DNA from: UBA1351 sp963677885
GTDB lineage: Bacteria > Bacillota > Clostridia > Lachnospirales > Vallitaleaceae
Direction: 5' to 3'
Length of the DNA stretch: 64,000 nucleotides
NCBI GenBank assembly: GCA_963677885.1
Contig: OY782500.1
Coordinates: 1,612,001 to 1,676,000, forward strand
The first letter of the stretch is position 1. Every line of letters starts with the position of its first letter. A program made the position numbers and the translations under genes. The notes beneath the pieces were generated by a model that did no database searches, was not told the origin of the DNA, and was given only the letters and a program-made list of their open reading frames with translations. Below are positions 8,638 to 16,924 of this stretch, piece by piece.

Positions 8638-9774
8638 ATGGAAGCATTATCAATATTAATCAAACCCTCCTCAGCCAACTGTAATCTGGGATGCAAATAT
8701 TGTTTCTACTATGATGTTGCAGCAAACCGGGAACATAAGAGCTTTGGATTTATGAATACAGACACTTCCAGCGAACTGGTCAAAAAAGCCTTGGAAATTG
8801 CTACAAAGCAGGTCACCTTTGCCTTCCAGGGTGGTGAGCCCACTGTCATTGGCTTGGACTACTTTAAAACTTTTGTCAGTCTGGTCGACAGGTATAAGAC
8901 TACTCAGCAAGTAAATTTTGCTATACAGACAAACGGTACTCTTTTGACCGATGAATTTTGTCAGTTCTTCCACGACAATCATTTTCTTGTTGGTCTATCC
9001 ATGGATGGCCCAAAAGATATTCATGACACCAACCGTCTGGACCAAAGAAGAAAAGGTACTTTCAAAGATGTGGATCGGGCTGCCAAACTCCTAACCAAAC
9101 ACAAGGTTGAATTTAATATACTGACTGTGGTGACCAAGGTTACCGTCCGCCATATCCATAAGATTTATAGCTACTTCAAAAGCCAAAACTATCGATACCT
9201 CCAGTTCATTCCCTGTATTAATGATTTCAATGAACCGGTTTTGAAGCCTTATAACATTACACCTCAAGAATATGGTCACTTTTTAGTAGAACTCTTTGAA
9301 CTTTGGTATAAAGACCTTATGAGCGGGTATAATGTCAGTATTCGAATGTTTGACAACTATGTCCAAATGCTCCTTGGCCTTCCCCCCGAAAGCTGTGATA
9401 TGAACGGTTTTTGTTCTGTCAATCCGGTCATTGAGGCTGATGGTTCTGTCTACCCTTGTGACTTCTACGTTCTGGACTCCTGGAAACTGGGTAATATTAA
9501 CGAAGCTACTTTTGAAGGCCTTATGGCAACTGGGAAGGCAGACCAGTTTTTAAGTACCGGTCATCACTTTGATGAAAAATGCAGGACCTGTCCTTATTCA
9601 GGGCTTTGCAGATCCGGCTGCCGGCGTCACAAAGAAATGTATCTGGATGAACACGGCCTATCTGCAGGTGAATCCTATGCCAATTATTTCTGTGACTCCT
9701 ATATTTATTTCTTTGATCATTGCTATAAAAAGATTGAACACCTGGCCAGAATGATTGGCCAATCCAGAAGATAA
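8638..9774 (+). CDS. Anaerobic sulfatase-maturating enzyme (radical SAM/SPASM)
   Basis: This 378-residue enzyme resembles anSMEs, which oxidise an active-site Cys or Ser of sulfatases to formylglycine without oxygen. The radical SAM cluster motif CNLGCKYC has Cys at 15, 19 and 22. A GGEPT segment follows, and a Cys-rich SPASM region fills the C-terminal third (CDMNGFC, CDFYVL, CRTCPYSGLCRSGC and a final C) for two auxiliary clusters. The ATG at 8638 follows GAAAGG; an upstream in-frame start lacks a ribosome site. No sulfatase gene is next to it, unlike the paralogue at 52153-53271, so its target must be elsewhere. Confidence 0.85.
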   Translation: MEALSILIKPSSANCNLGCKYCFYYDVAANREHKSFGFMNTDTSSELVKKALEIATKQVTFAFQGGEPTVIGLDYFKTFVSLVDRYKTTQQVNFAIQTNGTLLTDEFCQFFHDNHFLVGLSMDGPKDIHDTNRLDQRRKGTFKDVDRAAKLLTKHKVEFNILTVVTKVTVRHIHKIYSYFKSQNYRYLQFIPCINDFNEPVLKPYNITPQEYGHFLVELFELWYKDLMSGYNVSIRMFDNYVQMLLGLPPESCDMNGFCSVNPVIEADGSVYPCDFYVLDSWKLGNINEATFEGLMATGKADQFLSTGHHFDEKCRTCPYSGLCRSGCRRHKEMYLDEHGLSAGESYANYFCDSYIYFFDHCYKKIEHLARMIGQSRR

Positions 9775-9794
9775 ACATATAAAGTGCATTTAAA

Positions 9795-9841
9795 GAGGCT
9801 GAACCCTAATGACTAATTAGTGTTCAGCCTCTTGTGGAATT
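9795..9841. terminator. Hairpin between convergent anSME and RND genes
   Basis: A 10-bp stem GAGGCTGAAC/GTTCAGCCTC encloses a further ACTAATTAGT palindrome. The T-rich tails are short on both sides (CTTTAAA on the minus strand), so it may be a bidirectional terminator or mRNA 3' stabiliser. Confidence 0.6.
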
Positions 9842-9852
9842 AGAACAAGTGA

Positions 9853-12800
9853 TTAATTCTGGTATCGGTTTTTGAGAGGAATCTTGTCTTCCCTCTCTTC
9901 TTTAAGGCTCTCACGAAGAGTCTTCCGTTCTTTTCCACCTTCAAGAAGTGAATACATGATGGGAATAATCACCAGGGTCATCAAGGTTGTCACTAAAAGA
10001 CCAAAGATAAGAGCATATCCAAACTGTGCATAGTAGGTGTTCTTGAATGATAAGGGCAGGATACCTCCAATGGTTGTCATAGTCGTAGCAAGAACCGGAT
10101 TGAACCTTGTCTTAACTGCTTGGCCAATGGCTTCAAAGAAAGCCATTCCCTGACTTCTCAAGTAGTTCATATAATCGATTAAGACGATTGCGTCATTAAC
10201 AGCTATACCAACCAAGGAAACCAAAGCCATAAAAGCGTAGAAGCCAAATTCATTTCCTGTAAAATACAATCCATATAGAACTCCGATTAAGGCCATTGGT
10301 ATGGTCATGAGAATTGCTAAAGGTTGTTTTATTGAACCAAATTGAATGGTTAGAATAATAAATACAAGGAAAATGGCAATGATCATACTTCTAAAAAGAT
10401 TTCCAAAGCTTTCATTGATACCTGCTGCTTCACCATCATAATCAACCCGTATATCATCAGGAATACTCATGGATGCCACCGAAGCTTTAAATGCCTCCAG
10501 GCTTTCACCTGCATTATATCCCTGTTCAAGGTCAGCCGTTAGGGTAATGACCCGTTCGCCGTCTTCTCTGTTAACTCCGGAAACACCAACCCTTTCATTA
10601 ATAGTGATAAACTCCTGGGCATCTACAGTCTGACCAAATGGTATGGTCAACTGTAAACTGGATAAATCTGTTACGGATCTATCTTGAAGGGAAACCCGAA
10701 CATCAATAAGTTCCCCATTATTGTTAAGTGTGGTTGCCACTTGACCTGAAATCAGTTTGTTAAGCTCCATAGCTATGTAGCCGGTGGAAAGACCATACTC
10801 CTTGGCTTTATCCTCATCAATGTCATAAAGAAGCTGGGTGGCCCCTTCTGTCATTGAATTTTCAATATTAAAAGTACCATCAAGCTGGGACAGGGCCAAC
10901 TCATAGTCACTTGCCAGGGCCTTGGTAGTTTCAATATCATCACCAATGATTTTGATTTCGATAGGTTTACCTACCGGTGGGCCACCTGCACCTTGAGCCT
11001 CAAAGGTTATCTCTGCATTTTCAATGGTCGCAAGCTGTTGGCGAATAATTTCTACACTTTCAAATCCATCAAAATCAGGATTGAGGTCTAGGGTGATGAC
11101 GCCTGTATTGGCTTCATTACCTCCAACGGTTGTATTAAACTGCTTAACGACCGCTTGTTCCATAAGGATTGCTTCAATGTCACTGATGATTTCACCGGTT
11201 TGATCAAGGCCTGTTCCCGCTTGTGTCACAATATCAAGGGCTACACTTCTTGGTTCAGGCTCAGGGAAGAAGGCAATCTTCAGGGACCCGTTAGCAATAA
11301 GCATAGATGAAGAACCTAAAATACCGACAGCTATAAGAAGGACAAAGGTCATTTTTACTCTGGACTTGGTCAGGTCTGTCATAAAAGTCTGATAGCCTTC
11401 CAGTATCCTGCTTTCACCTCGTGATTCTTTTTTATAAAATATAGAATCTTTTCCTGTAAAGAACTCCTTAATAAAAATTGCTGTTAAGAAAAATACAGTC
11501 CCAATAATCGGAATTCCAATCCAAACGTCCTGGCCATAAAAGGCAAATACACTTAGGGCTCCAACCAGGATGAGTTTCATTATTTTTCCTGTAATCAAAA
11601 GACCTTTACCAATTTTCTTGTCACTTGTAAAGGTTTTGAAAACAAAATGGTAAACACTTGGAGTAATGGAAACTGCCAAAATCAAAGAAGTAACCAAGGT
11701 AATAATAATTGTTCTTGGTATGGTATTAATAAAGGCCCCAATAATTCCAGGCAATATAGCCAATGGGAAGAAGGCAGCAACAGTTGTTAAAGTTGCAGAA
11801 GCAATCGGGTATCCCACTTGATTGGTCCCAAATACAGCCGCTTCCTTAACGCTAAGCCCTTTGCCTTTTAATCGGTCCATATTTTCCATAACGATAATAG
11901 TATTATCAACCAATAAGCCAAGGGCAACAATAAGTCCTAAAATGGCAAATGTATTTAATGTAATACCTACAAAACTAAGAACTCCTAAGGTTCCAAGAAG
12001 CGTAAGCGGAATGGTTATCGATACGATTAAGGATTCTCTAAAACCTATAAATAGGAAGAGAACCAAAATAACGACAAATAAACCGGATAGGGCATTGGAC
12101 TGAATGGAACTTAAGTCATCCTCAACCTGAACTGCTGTATCCCTGGAAATAACCACGCTGATATCTGCCGGCATCAAGCTGCCTACGGCTCCTTCTACTG
12201 TCGATTTGACACTGTCACTGGTACCAATAACATCGCTTCTATTCTGACGAATGACAGATAGGAAAATAGAGTTGCCAAGTCCTGACTCCTGGGTAAAAGA
12301 ACGGTTGAATTCACTGACTTCCTTATTACCGTCAACGACTTCACCTAGCTCACTAAGTCTATATGCTTCTCCCAATCCATTGATGATTACTGTATCTCCA
12401 ATATCTTCAATTGAAGTAAAGGATTCATCGATTCGAATGGAGTAATTTTCGTTACCGATTTGAACATCACCTAATGGGAAATTAACATTATCCCCCTGAA
12501 GTGTCAAAACCACGTCATTAGGAGTTAGGCCTGCTTGGCTTAACTTATCCGAATCCAAAGCCACTTGGTATTCTCTCTGGCTTCCACCAAATATTAAGAC
12601 GTTTTCCACACCAGGAATACGTGACAGTTCATTCTTAACAAGTTCTGCATATTCAGTGAGTTCATAAAGGTTATAATCTCCAGCCAAACTTAAACTGATT
12701 AAAGGTATTTCAGAAGTTTTAAAGGTAGAAGTCACCGGAGTCAGAGCATTAGCTGGAAGCCTTACATCTCCGATAGCACCATCCAGTTCCACCTTCTTCT

Positions 12801-13146
12801 GATCTATATCAACACTTTCATCAAAAGAAACAGTAATAAAAGAAAATCCATAGTTAGACGATGAAACAACATCGGTCACATCATCCAAACCACTAAGTCT
12901 AGCCTCAATAGGCTCCGTCACCAAAAGCTCAACATCTACAGGATTAGCTCCAGGATAAACAGTCTGTACCGTCAAAGTAGGAAACACAATCTCCGGTAAA
13001 GATTCCTTAGGTAAAAACACCAAACTAACAATACCCAATAACGTAATCATACCAATCAACAAAACCGTCAACTCAAACCGGTCAACAAACAACTGAGCTA
13101 TCCGCCCAATCACATTCTTCTTCATCAAAGTCTCTTTATTATTCAT
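9853..13146 (-). CDS. RND-family efflux transporter (AcrB/HAE1-like)
   Basis: This 1097-residue protein has the RND layout: one N-terminal helix, a large extracytoplasmic loop (about 60-340), a helix bundle, a second large loop (about 640-870) and a final helix bundle. TM4 carries LLVDNTIIVMEN, the counterpart of the proton-relay Asp pair, here Asp-Asn. TM10 carries GIAVNDAIVLIDYMN. It probably exports lipophilic compounds using proton motive force. No membrane-fusion protein or outer-membrane channel is adjacent, as often in Gram-positive RND transporters. AAAGGTG precedes the ATG. Substrate is unknown. Confidence 0.93.
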   Translation of the reverse strand: MNNKETLMKKNVIGRIAQLFVDRFELTVLLIGMITLLGIVSLVFLPKESLPEIVFPTLTVQTVYPGANPVDVELLVTEPIEARLSGLDDVTDVVSSSNYGFSFITVSFDESVDIDQKKVELDGAIGDVRLPANALTPVTSTFKTSEIPLISLSLAGDYNLYELTEYAELVKNELSRIPGVENVLIFGGSQREYQVALDSDKLSQAGLTPNDVVLTLQGDNVNFPLGDVQIGNENYSIRIDESFTSIEDIGDTVIINGLGEAYRLSELGEVVDGNKEVSEFNRSFTQESGLGNSIFLSVIRQNRSDVIGTSDSVKSTVEGAVGSLMPADISVVISRDTAVQVEDDLSSIQSNALSGLFVVILVLFLFIGFRESLIVSITIPLTLLGTLGVLSFVGITLNTFAILGLIVALGLLVDNTIIVMENMDRLKGKGLSVKEAAVFGTNQVGYPIASATLTTVAAFFPLAILPGIIGAFINTIPRTIIITLVTSLILAVSITPSVYHFVFKTFTSDKKIGKGLLITGKIMKLILVGALSVFAFYGQDVWIGIPIIGTVFFLTAIFIKEFFTGKDSIFYKKESRGESRILEGYQTFMTDLTKSRVKMTFVLLIAVGILGSSSMLIANGSLKIAFFPEPEPRSVALDIVTQAGTGLDQTGEIISDIEAILMEQAVVKQFNTTVGGNEANTGVITLDLNPDFDGFESVEIIRQQLATIENAEITFEAQGAGGPPVGKPIEIKIIGDDIETTKALASDYELALSQLDGTFNIENSMTEGATQLLYDIDEDKAKEYGLSTGYIAMELNKLISGQVATTLNNNGELIDVRVSLQDRSVTDLSSLQLTIPFGQTVDAQEFITINERVGVSGVNREDGERVITLTADLEQGYNAGESLEAFKASVASMSIPDDIRVDYDGEAAGINESFGNLFRSMIIAIFLVFIILTIQFGSIKQPLAILMTIPMALIGVLYGLYFTGNEFGFYAFMALVSLVGIAVNDAIVLIDYMNYLRSQGMAFFEAIGQAVKTRFNPVLATTMTTIGGILPLSFKNTYYAQFGYALIFGLLVTTLMTLVIIPIMYSLLEGGKERKTLRESLKEEREDKIPLKNRYQN

Positions 13147-13318
13147 CCAATCACCTTTTCATTCTAATCACACAATATTAATTCCAATTCCACAATTATT
13201 ATCAATCCACAAATGATAATAATTATCATCCGATACATAACATTATGTGATATTATTAATGATTTGTCAAGACCTTTAGGCCAATTTTACCACATTTATT
13301 TATAATTATAATCACACT

Positions 13319-13525
13319 TTGTGTTACGCCACCCCATTCCCAACCCAAACGCCGCCCAAAGGGCAAGTGCCCCACACCTCCAACCAAGCGTCGCCCAATG
13401 GGCCAGCGCCCGTCCCCAACCCCAAGTGCCGCTCGCAGAGCCAACGCCCCCAACCACCAACCAAGCGCCGCCCAATGGGCCAGCGCCCGTCTCCCACAAC
13501 TTCCCCCTCATCGCGTACCCCAAAC
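13319..13525. repeat. C-rich imperfect repeats
   Basis: The plus strand here is very rich in C and poor in T. Two near-identical ~35-bp units share CGCCCAATGGGCCAGCGCCC (starting near 13391 and 13469). A more diverged third unit starts near 13351 (GCCGCCCAAAGGGCAAGTGC). Each core contains the short palindrome GCCCAATGGGC. Open frames in this block on both strands look compositional rather than coding. It lies between the RND gene and the giant inverted repeat. Confidence 0.7.
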
Positions 13526-13529
13526 ACCG

Positions 13530-13744
13530 AAAAAAGAGAGGAGGATTAACGCTGGCTATAACCACGCCGGGTAAGGATGGGTCTTACCTGGGCCTTACAA
13601 CACTGGTGGCACCGGGATTTTCCTTCTAAATTCCATTTAGTAGGAAAGTCCCGGTGCCATCTGGGTTGTACCGACCGGGAAAGACCCGTCCTTACCCGGC
13701 GTCCCCCCTATACCCACTCCTACGTTAATCCTCCTCAACTTTTT
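13530..13744. repeat. Giant inverted repeat (~200 nt hairpin)
   Basis: The arms pair in stacked blocks. The 14-nt outer arms GAGGAGGATTAACG/CGTTAATCCTCCTC lie at 13538-13551 and 13723-13736. A 21-bp block with one G-U pair lies at 13565-13585 and 13681-13701. TACAAC/GTTGTA, TGGCACCGGGA/TCCCGGTGCCA (13607-13617 and 13649-13659), TTTCCT/AGGAAA and a terminal CTAAA/TTTAG with a 5-nt loop complete it. The flanks add AAAAAG/CTTTTT. No coding frame fits. It ends directly at the MerR-GGDEF promoter. It could be a structured RNA, a MITE-like element or an exceptionally long terminator. Confidence 0.9.
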
Positions 13745-13780
13745 GACTCTTGACATTCACACTATGTTATACTCTATCAT
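13743..13780 (+). promoter_or_regulatory. MerR-type promoter with 19-bp spacer
   Basis: Two overlapping arrangements both give a 19-bp spacer: TTGACT (13743-13748) with TATACT (13768-13773), and TTGACA (13750-13755) with TATCAT (13775-13780). A 19-bp spacer is typical of MerR-activated promoters. The gene downstream encodes a MerR-family protein, so autoregulation is likely. AAGGAGG precedes its ATG. Confidence 0.55.
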
Positions 13781-13802
13781 ATAGGTATACAAGGAGGATG
13801 AC

Positions 13803-14765
13803 ATGGACAAGAAGACTTACCGCATAGGGGATTTCGCAGAACTTTCCGGCATATCCAAACGTATGCTCCGTCACTATGACAAGCTGGACCTGATCAAGCC
13901 GGCCTCACTGGACGAAGACAACGGATACAGATACTATAAGGCATCACAGGCAGATGAGGTCAAAAAAATAAGACATTTACAAGACTTCGGATTCTCCTTA
14001 AAGGAAATCCAAAATCTTCTGTCTTTACCACTAGCCGTTGATGCATTTATGGATATCTTAAAAGACAAAGAAGCCCACCTAAGACTGGAAGCTGATACAG
14101 CCAACCGTCAACTCCTTAAGCTGCAGCATTTTATTACTTATGTTGAGAGGAATCCAGGACAGATTAATTATGTCTCTGATGATACTTTTAACATCATCAG
14201 CGATGACCAAGGACAACCGAATCAGGTTTCCGAGAAAAGGAGTATACCTATGATCAGTCAAGAAAAAAGACAAGAACTTTATAAAGTTCAGAACACCCTA
14301 GGTTTCAGTGAATTTATCGATGCTTCCATAGCCAAGCATCCCAACAACTTAAAGACTATGATTACCCTGGATATAGACAGATTTGCATCTATTAACGATA
14401 AGTATGGCTTTGACGCTGGTGATGAGGTCATATACCAGACCTTTATCATATTTAAAGACAGCTTTCAGGTCTTGTTAACAAAACCTGAAAGCCGGATTGT
14501 CCGCATTGGCGGTGATGAATTTGGCGTCTATCTCATTGATGCATCAAAAAAAGCCGTTGAAGCTGCCTGCCAGAGAACTCTAGATAAAATCCATAATTAT
14601 GATTTTTCAAGTCATGGAGTCAAGGAATCGGTTTCGGCCTCTATAGGAATCATAAACACCTATGAGATTCAACATTCGAGAGAGCTTTATCACCAATCAA
14701 CAAAAGCCCTTCTAGATGCTAAACGAAAAGGCAAGAACACCTATATTCTTCATGAATTAAGTTAG
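13803..14765 (+). CDS. MerR-family HTH fused to GGDEF diguanylate cyclase
   Basis: This 320-residue protein begins with a MerR DNA-binding domain (YRIGDFAELSGISKRMLRHYDK, then DNGYRYY, about residues 5-75). A helical dimerisation segment (about 80-120) and a linker follow, and then a GGDEF domain (about 165-318) with the intact motif at 236-240 (RIGGDEF). No I-site RxxD is visible. MerR proteins usually end in a small-molecule sensor. Here the effector position is taken by a cyclic-di-GMP synthase, which could link promoter control to nucleotide binding or second-messenger synthesis. It is cytoplasmic and probably autoregulated through its 19-bp-spacer promoter. It ends only 9 bp from a convergent reductase gene. 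Confidence 0.9.
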   Translation: MDKKTYRIGDFAELSGISKRMLRHYDKLDLIKPASLDEDNGYRYYKASQADEVKKIRHLQDFGFSLKEIQNLLSLPLAVDAFMDILKDKEAHLRLEADTANRQLLKLQHFITYVERNPGQINYVSDDTFNIISDDQGQPNQVSEKRSIPMISQEKRQELYKVQNTLGFSEFIDASIAKHPNNLKTMITLDIDRFASINDKYGFDAGDEVIYQTFIIFKDSFQVLLTKPESRIVRIGGDEFGVYLIDASKKAVEAACQRTLDKIHNYDFSSHGVKESVSASIGIINTYEIQHSRELYHQSTKALLDAKRKGKNTYILHELS

Positions 14766-14774
14766 GTCACAAGA

Positions 14775-15314
14775 CTAGCGATAATACTTAACCTGTATAC
14801 GACCTGTTGGATAACTTTCAGCATATTCCAACAGGTAATTTTTAAAGCCCGGGTCACCGTTAAAGAGCTTTTTACCATGACCTAGAACCACTGGAAAAAT
14901 ATCCAAAAGGATTTCATCGATTAAATCGGCCTCCATCATCATTCCATTAATGATACTGCCACCAACTAACCATATATTTCCATCTTCTTTTTTTAGTCGT
15001 CTTGTAAACTCCAGAATATCACCATTCATAAATTCTACATATGGATTATCCAGGATTTCTCCTTTGGTGAAGACATATGTTTTTTTGTCTGCATATGGAT
15101 TCGGTATTCCCTTGTCAACCACATATCGATAGGTCCCGTTGCCCATGATCACCTTATCTATGGTGTCATAAAACTGTTCATAGGTCAGACTGTGTTCCAC
15201 ATCCGCATGCTTATCTATGCTTAAATCGTACTGCATTAACCAATCCAGGTTATCATCTGCTTTAGCTATGAAACCGTCCAGGCTCATCGCGCTATATAAG
15301 ATTAACTTTCCCAT
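14775..15314 (-). CDS. Dihydrofolate reductase-family protein (RibD C-terminal-like)
   Basis: This 179-residue protein matches the bacterial YyaP/YwjB-type DHFR-fold group. It opens with LILYSAMSLDGFIA, has the central VIMGNGTYRYV segment and the NADPH-binding IWLVGGSIINGMMMEADL, and ends near a PVVLGHGKKLF block. These proteins are NADPH-dependent reductases of mostly unknown substrate, distinct from essential FolA. The ATG at 15314 follows AAGAGGTAG; a longer start at 15329 would overlap that site. Likely monocistronic. Confidence 0.85.
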   Translation of the reverse strand: MGKLILYSAMSLDGFIAKADDNLDWLMQYDLSIDKHADVEHSLTYEQFYDTIDKVIMGNGTYRYVVDKGIPNPYADKKTYVFTKGEILDNPYVEFMNGDILEFTRRLKKEDGNIWLVGGSIINGMMMEADLIDEILLDIFPVVLGHGKKLFNGDPGFKNYLLEYAESYPTGRIQVKYYR

Positions 15315-15646
15315 ATCTACCTCTTTCATCTTACATCATTAAAATCAAGAAGAGTGTCTTCGTCACTCTCGCCGGTGGCGAGAAATTCTCCTTAGCGCAT
15401 CATGTTGGTTTCTGAACATGATGCTAAATTCAGAGTAATCTCTTATAACAATATATAATATGATACATGAAGATTTGTCATATCACAATATATCAAGACT
15501 TATATGGACTTATTCCCTATTATCTTCCATAAACAAATACTCAACCTCTGGATATATCCTACCAATCGTATTATAATAGAAGGTAATATTTCTTTTGCAA
15601 CCGATAGTCATCTAAAACTAAGCTTTAGCTGGGAAAGGAGGCATTC
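15315..15646. other. Divergent intergenic region
   Basis: This stretch separates the DHFR-like gene from the second GAF-GGDEF gene. It holds a small hairpin TCTCGCC/GGCGAGA (15367-15383), followed directly by copy 3 of the dispersed repeat. The rest is AT-rich with no coding frame. GGGAAAGGAGG provides the ribosome site of the next gene. Confidence 0.6.
15386..15449. repeat. Dispersed intergenic hairpin repeat, copy 3
   Basis: This copy is closest to copy 1: it shares TTCTCCTTAG upstream, the CATCATGTT/AACATGATG stem with an identical loop, and the tail CTAAATTCAGAGTAATCTC. Unlike the other two it lies between divergent genes. Confidence 0.85.
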
Positions 15647-16888
15647 ATGAAGCGTTCAGGCATTTTAAATATATTGATTGTCGTCATTTTATCTCTTCAG
15701 CTGATATCAGGCACTTTGATTATTATTTTTCTCTACAACGAAAATTATCACTATATTTTATCCTTAAGTGTCTACTTCTTCGCTACTTTCCTTATTATAG
15801 CCCTCTTCGGTATCGGTTTCATTGTCTTCTTTCCCACATTTCAGAAGACCAACCGGGTTTCGAGGCTTAATAATATTATTTATGACTTGCTCCAACAGTC
15901 CGTTTATATCAAAAGTCAACAGGACTTTTTTCATAGAATACTGGAAAGTGCTTTAATGTGTATTGACCAAGCCAGTAAGGGAACCATTATGCTTATGGAT
16001 CCCTCCTCAAAAAAATTGTCTTTTGTTGCCTCCATTGGATATGATATGAAGATACTGAGCAAGACCTTCCTTGAACTGGAACAGACCTACCTATATAGGG
16101 AATCCAAGGGGTCTATCAGCAAAACTGTTAAAATTCATAACCCTTTTGAGTATGACAGAAAAAACATACGAGCCAAAAATATTGATATTATCCTGGAAGC
16201 TGGCTCCTACGATGTGAAGACTACCTTAAGTACTCCTATTTATTTTGAAGGAAAGCTTTATGGAATGATGAATATCGACAGTAAAAAGGTTGCAGCCTAT
16301 GATGCCTATGACATAGAGATCATCGAGCTCTTTGCGGCAGAAATTGTTAATGTCCTGAACTTGTTTAACTCTATGGAAGCCAATGAATACCATATGAATT
16401 ATGACCACATGACAAGGCTTCCCAATCGTAAACATATTAAAGAAATCATCAAAGACATCCATGATTATGCCTCAAGCCAAAAGAAAGTCTACTCACTAGT
16501 TGCAATCGACCTGGATGACTTAAAAGAGACCAATAATAAATACGGAGACCACATCGGTGATGAGCTTCTCAAATCTTTTGCATCAGGTTTTAAACAATTC
16601 CTACCTGAAGAGGGATCTATTGGAAGATACGGCGATGATACATTTCTTGTCATTCTCCCTTCATATGGACTAGATGAAACAGAACGTTTAATGCTTACCG
16701 TCCAGGAACAATTTGCCCAGTCACCAATCGTATATCTTAACGAAAGTATTCCTATTAGTTTTTCCTATGGTATAGCCTGCTATGGTATTGACGGAACTGA
16801 TCTTCAGGAACTGCTTCGAATTGCCGATCAGATTATGGAAGACAACAAAGTCTACTATCATAAAGAAAAAGAACAACAAAGTGTATAA
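15647..16888 (+). CDS. Membrane GAF-GGDEF protein with degenerate active site
   Basis: This 413-residue protein has the same layout as the protein at 543-1790: two N-terminal helices (about 8-30 and 36-62), a GAF-like region (about 80-240) and a C-terminal GGDEF-fold domain. The signature is GDDTF at 329-333 instead of GGDEF, losing the second Gly and the catalytic Glu. It is therefore probably a receptor or regulator of cyclic-di-GMP or GTP, not an enzyme. GGAAAGGAGG precedes the ATG. It converges on the HAD gene. Confidence 0.88.
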   Translation: MKRSGILNILIVVILSLQLISGTLIIIFLYNENYHYILSLSVYFFATFLIIALFGIGFIVFFPTFQKTNRVSRLNNIIYDLLQQSVYIKSQQDFFHRILESALMCIDQASKGTIMLMDPSSKKLSFVASIGYDMKILSKTFLELEQTYLYRESKGSISKTVKIHNPFEYDRKNIRAKNIDIILEAGSYDVKTTLSTPIYFEGKLYGMMNIDSKKVAAYDAYDIEIIELFAAEIVNVLNLFNSMEANEYHMNYDHMTRLPNRKHIKEIIKDIHDYASSQKKVYSLVAIDLDDLKETNNKYGDHIGDELLKSFASGFKQFLPEEGSIGRYGDDTFLVILPSYGLDETERLMLTVQEQFAQSPIVYLNESIPISFSYGIACYGIDGTDLQELLRIADQIMEDNKVYYHKEKEQQSV

Positions 16889-16924
16889 AAGGCGCTTCCG
16901 GATTATAAGTCCAGCAGCGCCTTT
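16888..16924. terminator. Hairpin shared by convergent gene ends
   Basis: An 8-bp stem AAAGGCGC/GCGCCTTT (16888-16895 with 16917-16924) overlaps the 3' end of the HAD gene and starts at the stop codon of the GGDEF gene. On the minus strand it is followed by TTTTATAC. It probably ends transcription in both directions. Confidence 0.6.

Noticed and set aside
13319..13525. Possible CRISPR array
   Set aside because: Only two or three imperfect units, no regular unique spacers and no cas genes.
13256..13629. Several overlapping open frames on both strands in the C-rich block
   Set aside because: Five mutually overlapping frames in both directions, low-complexity Pro/Gly/Trp-rich products, no ribosome sites; they follow from GC-rich repeats without stop codons.
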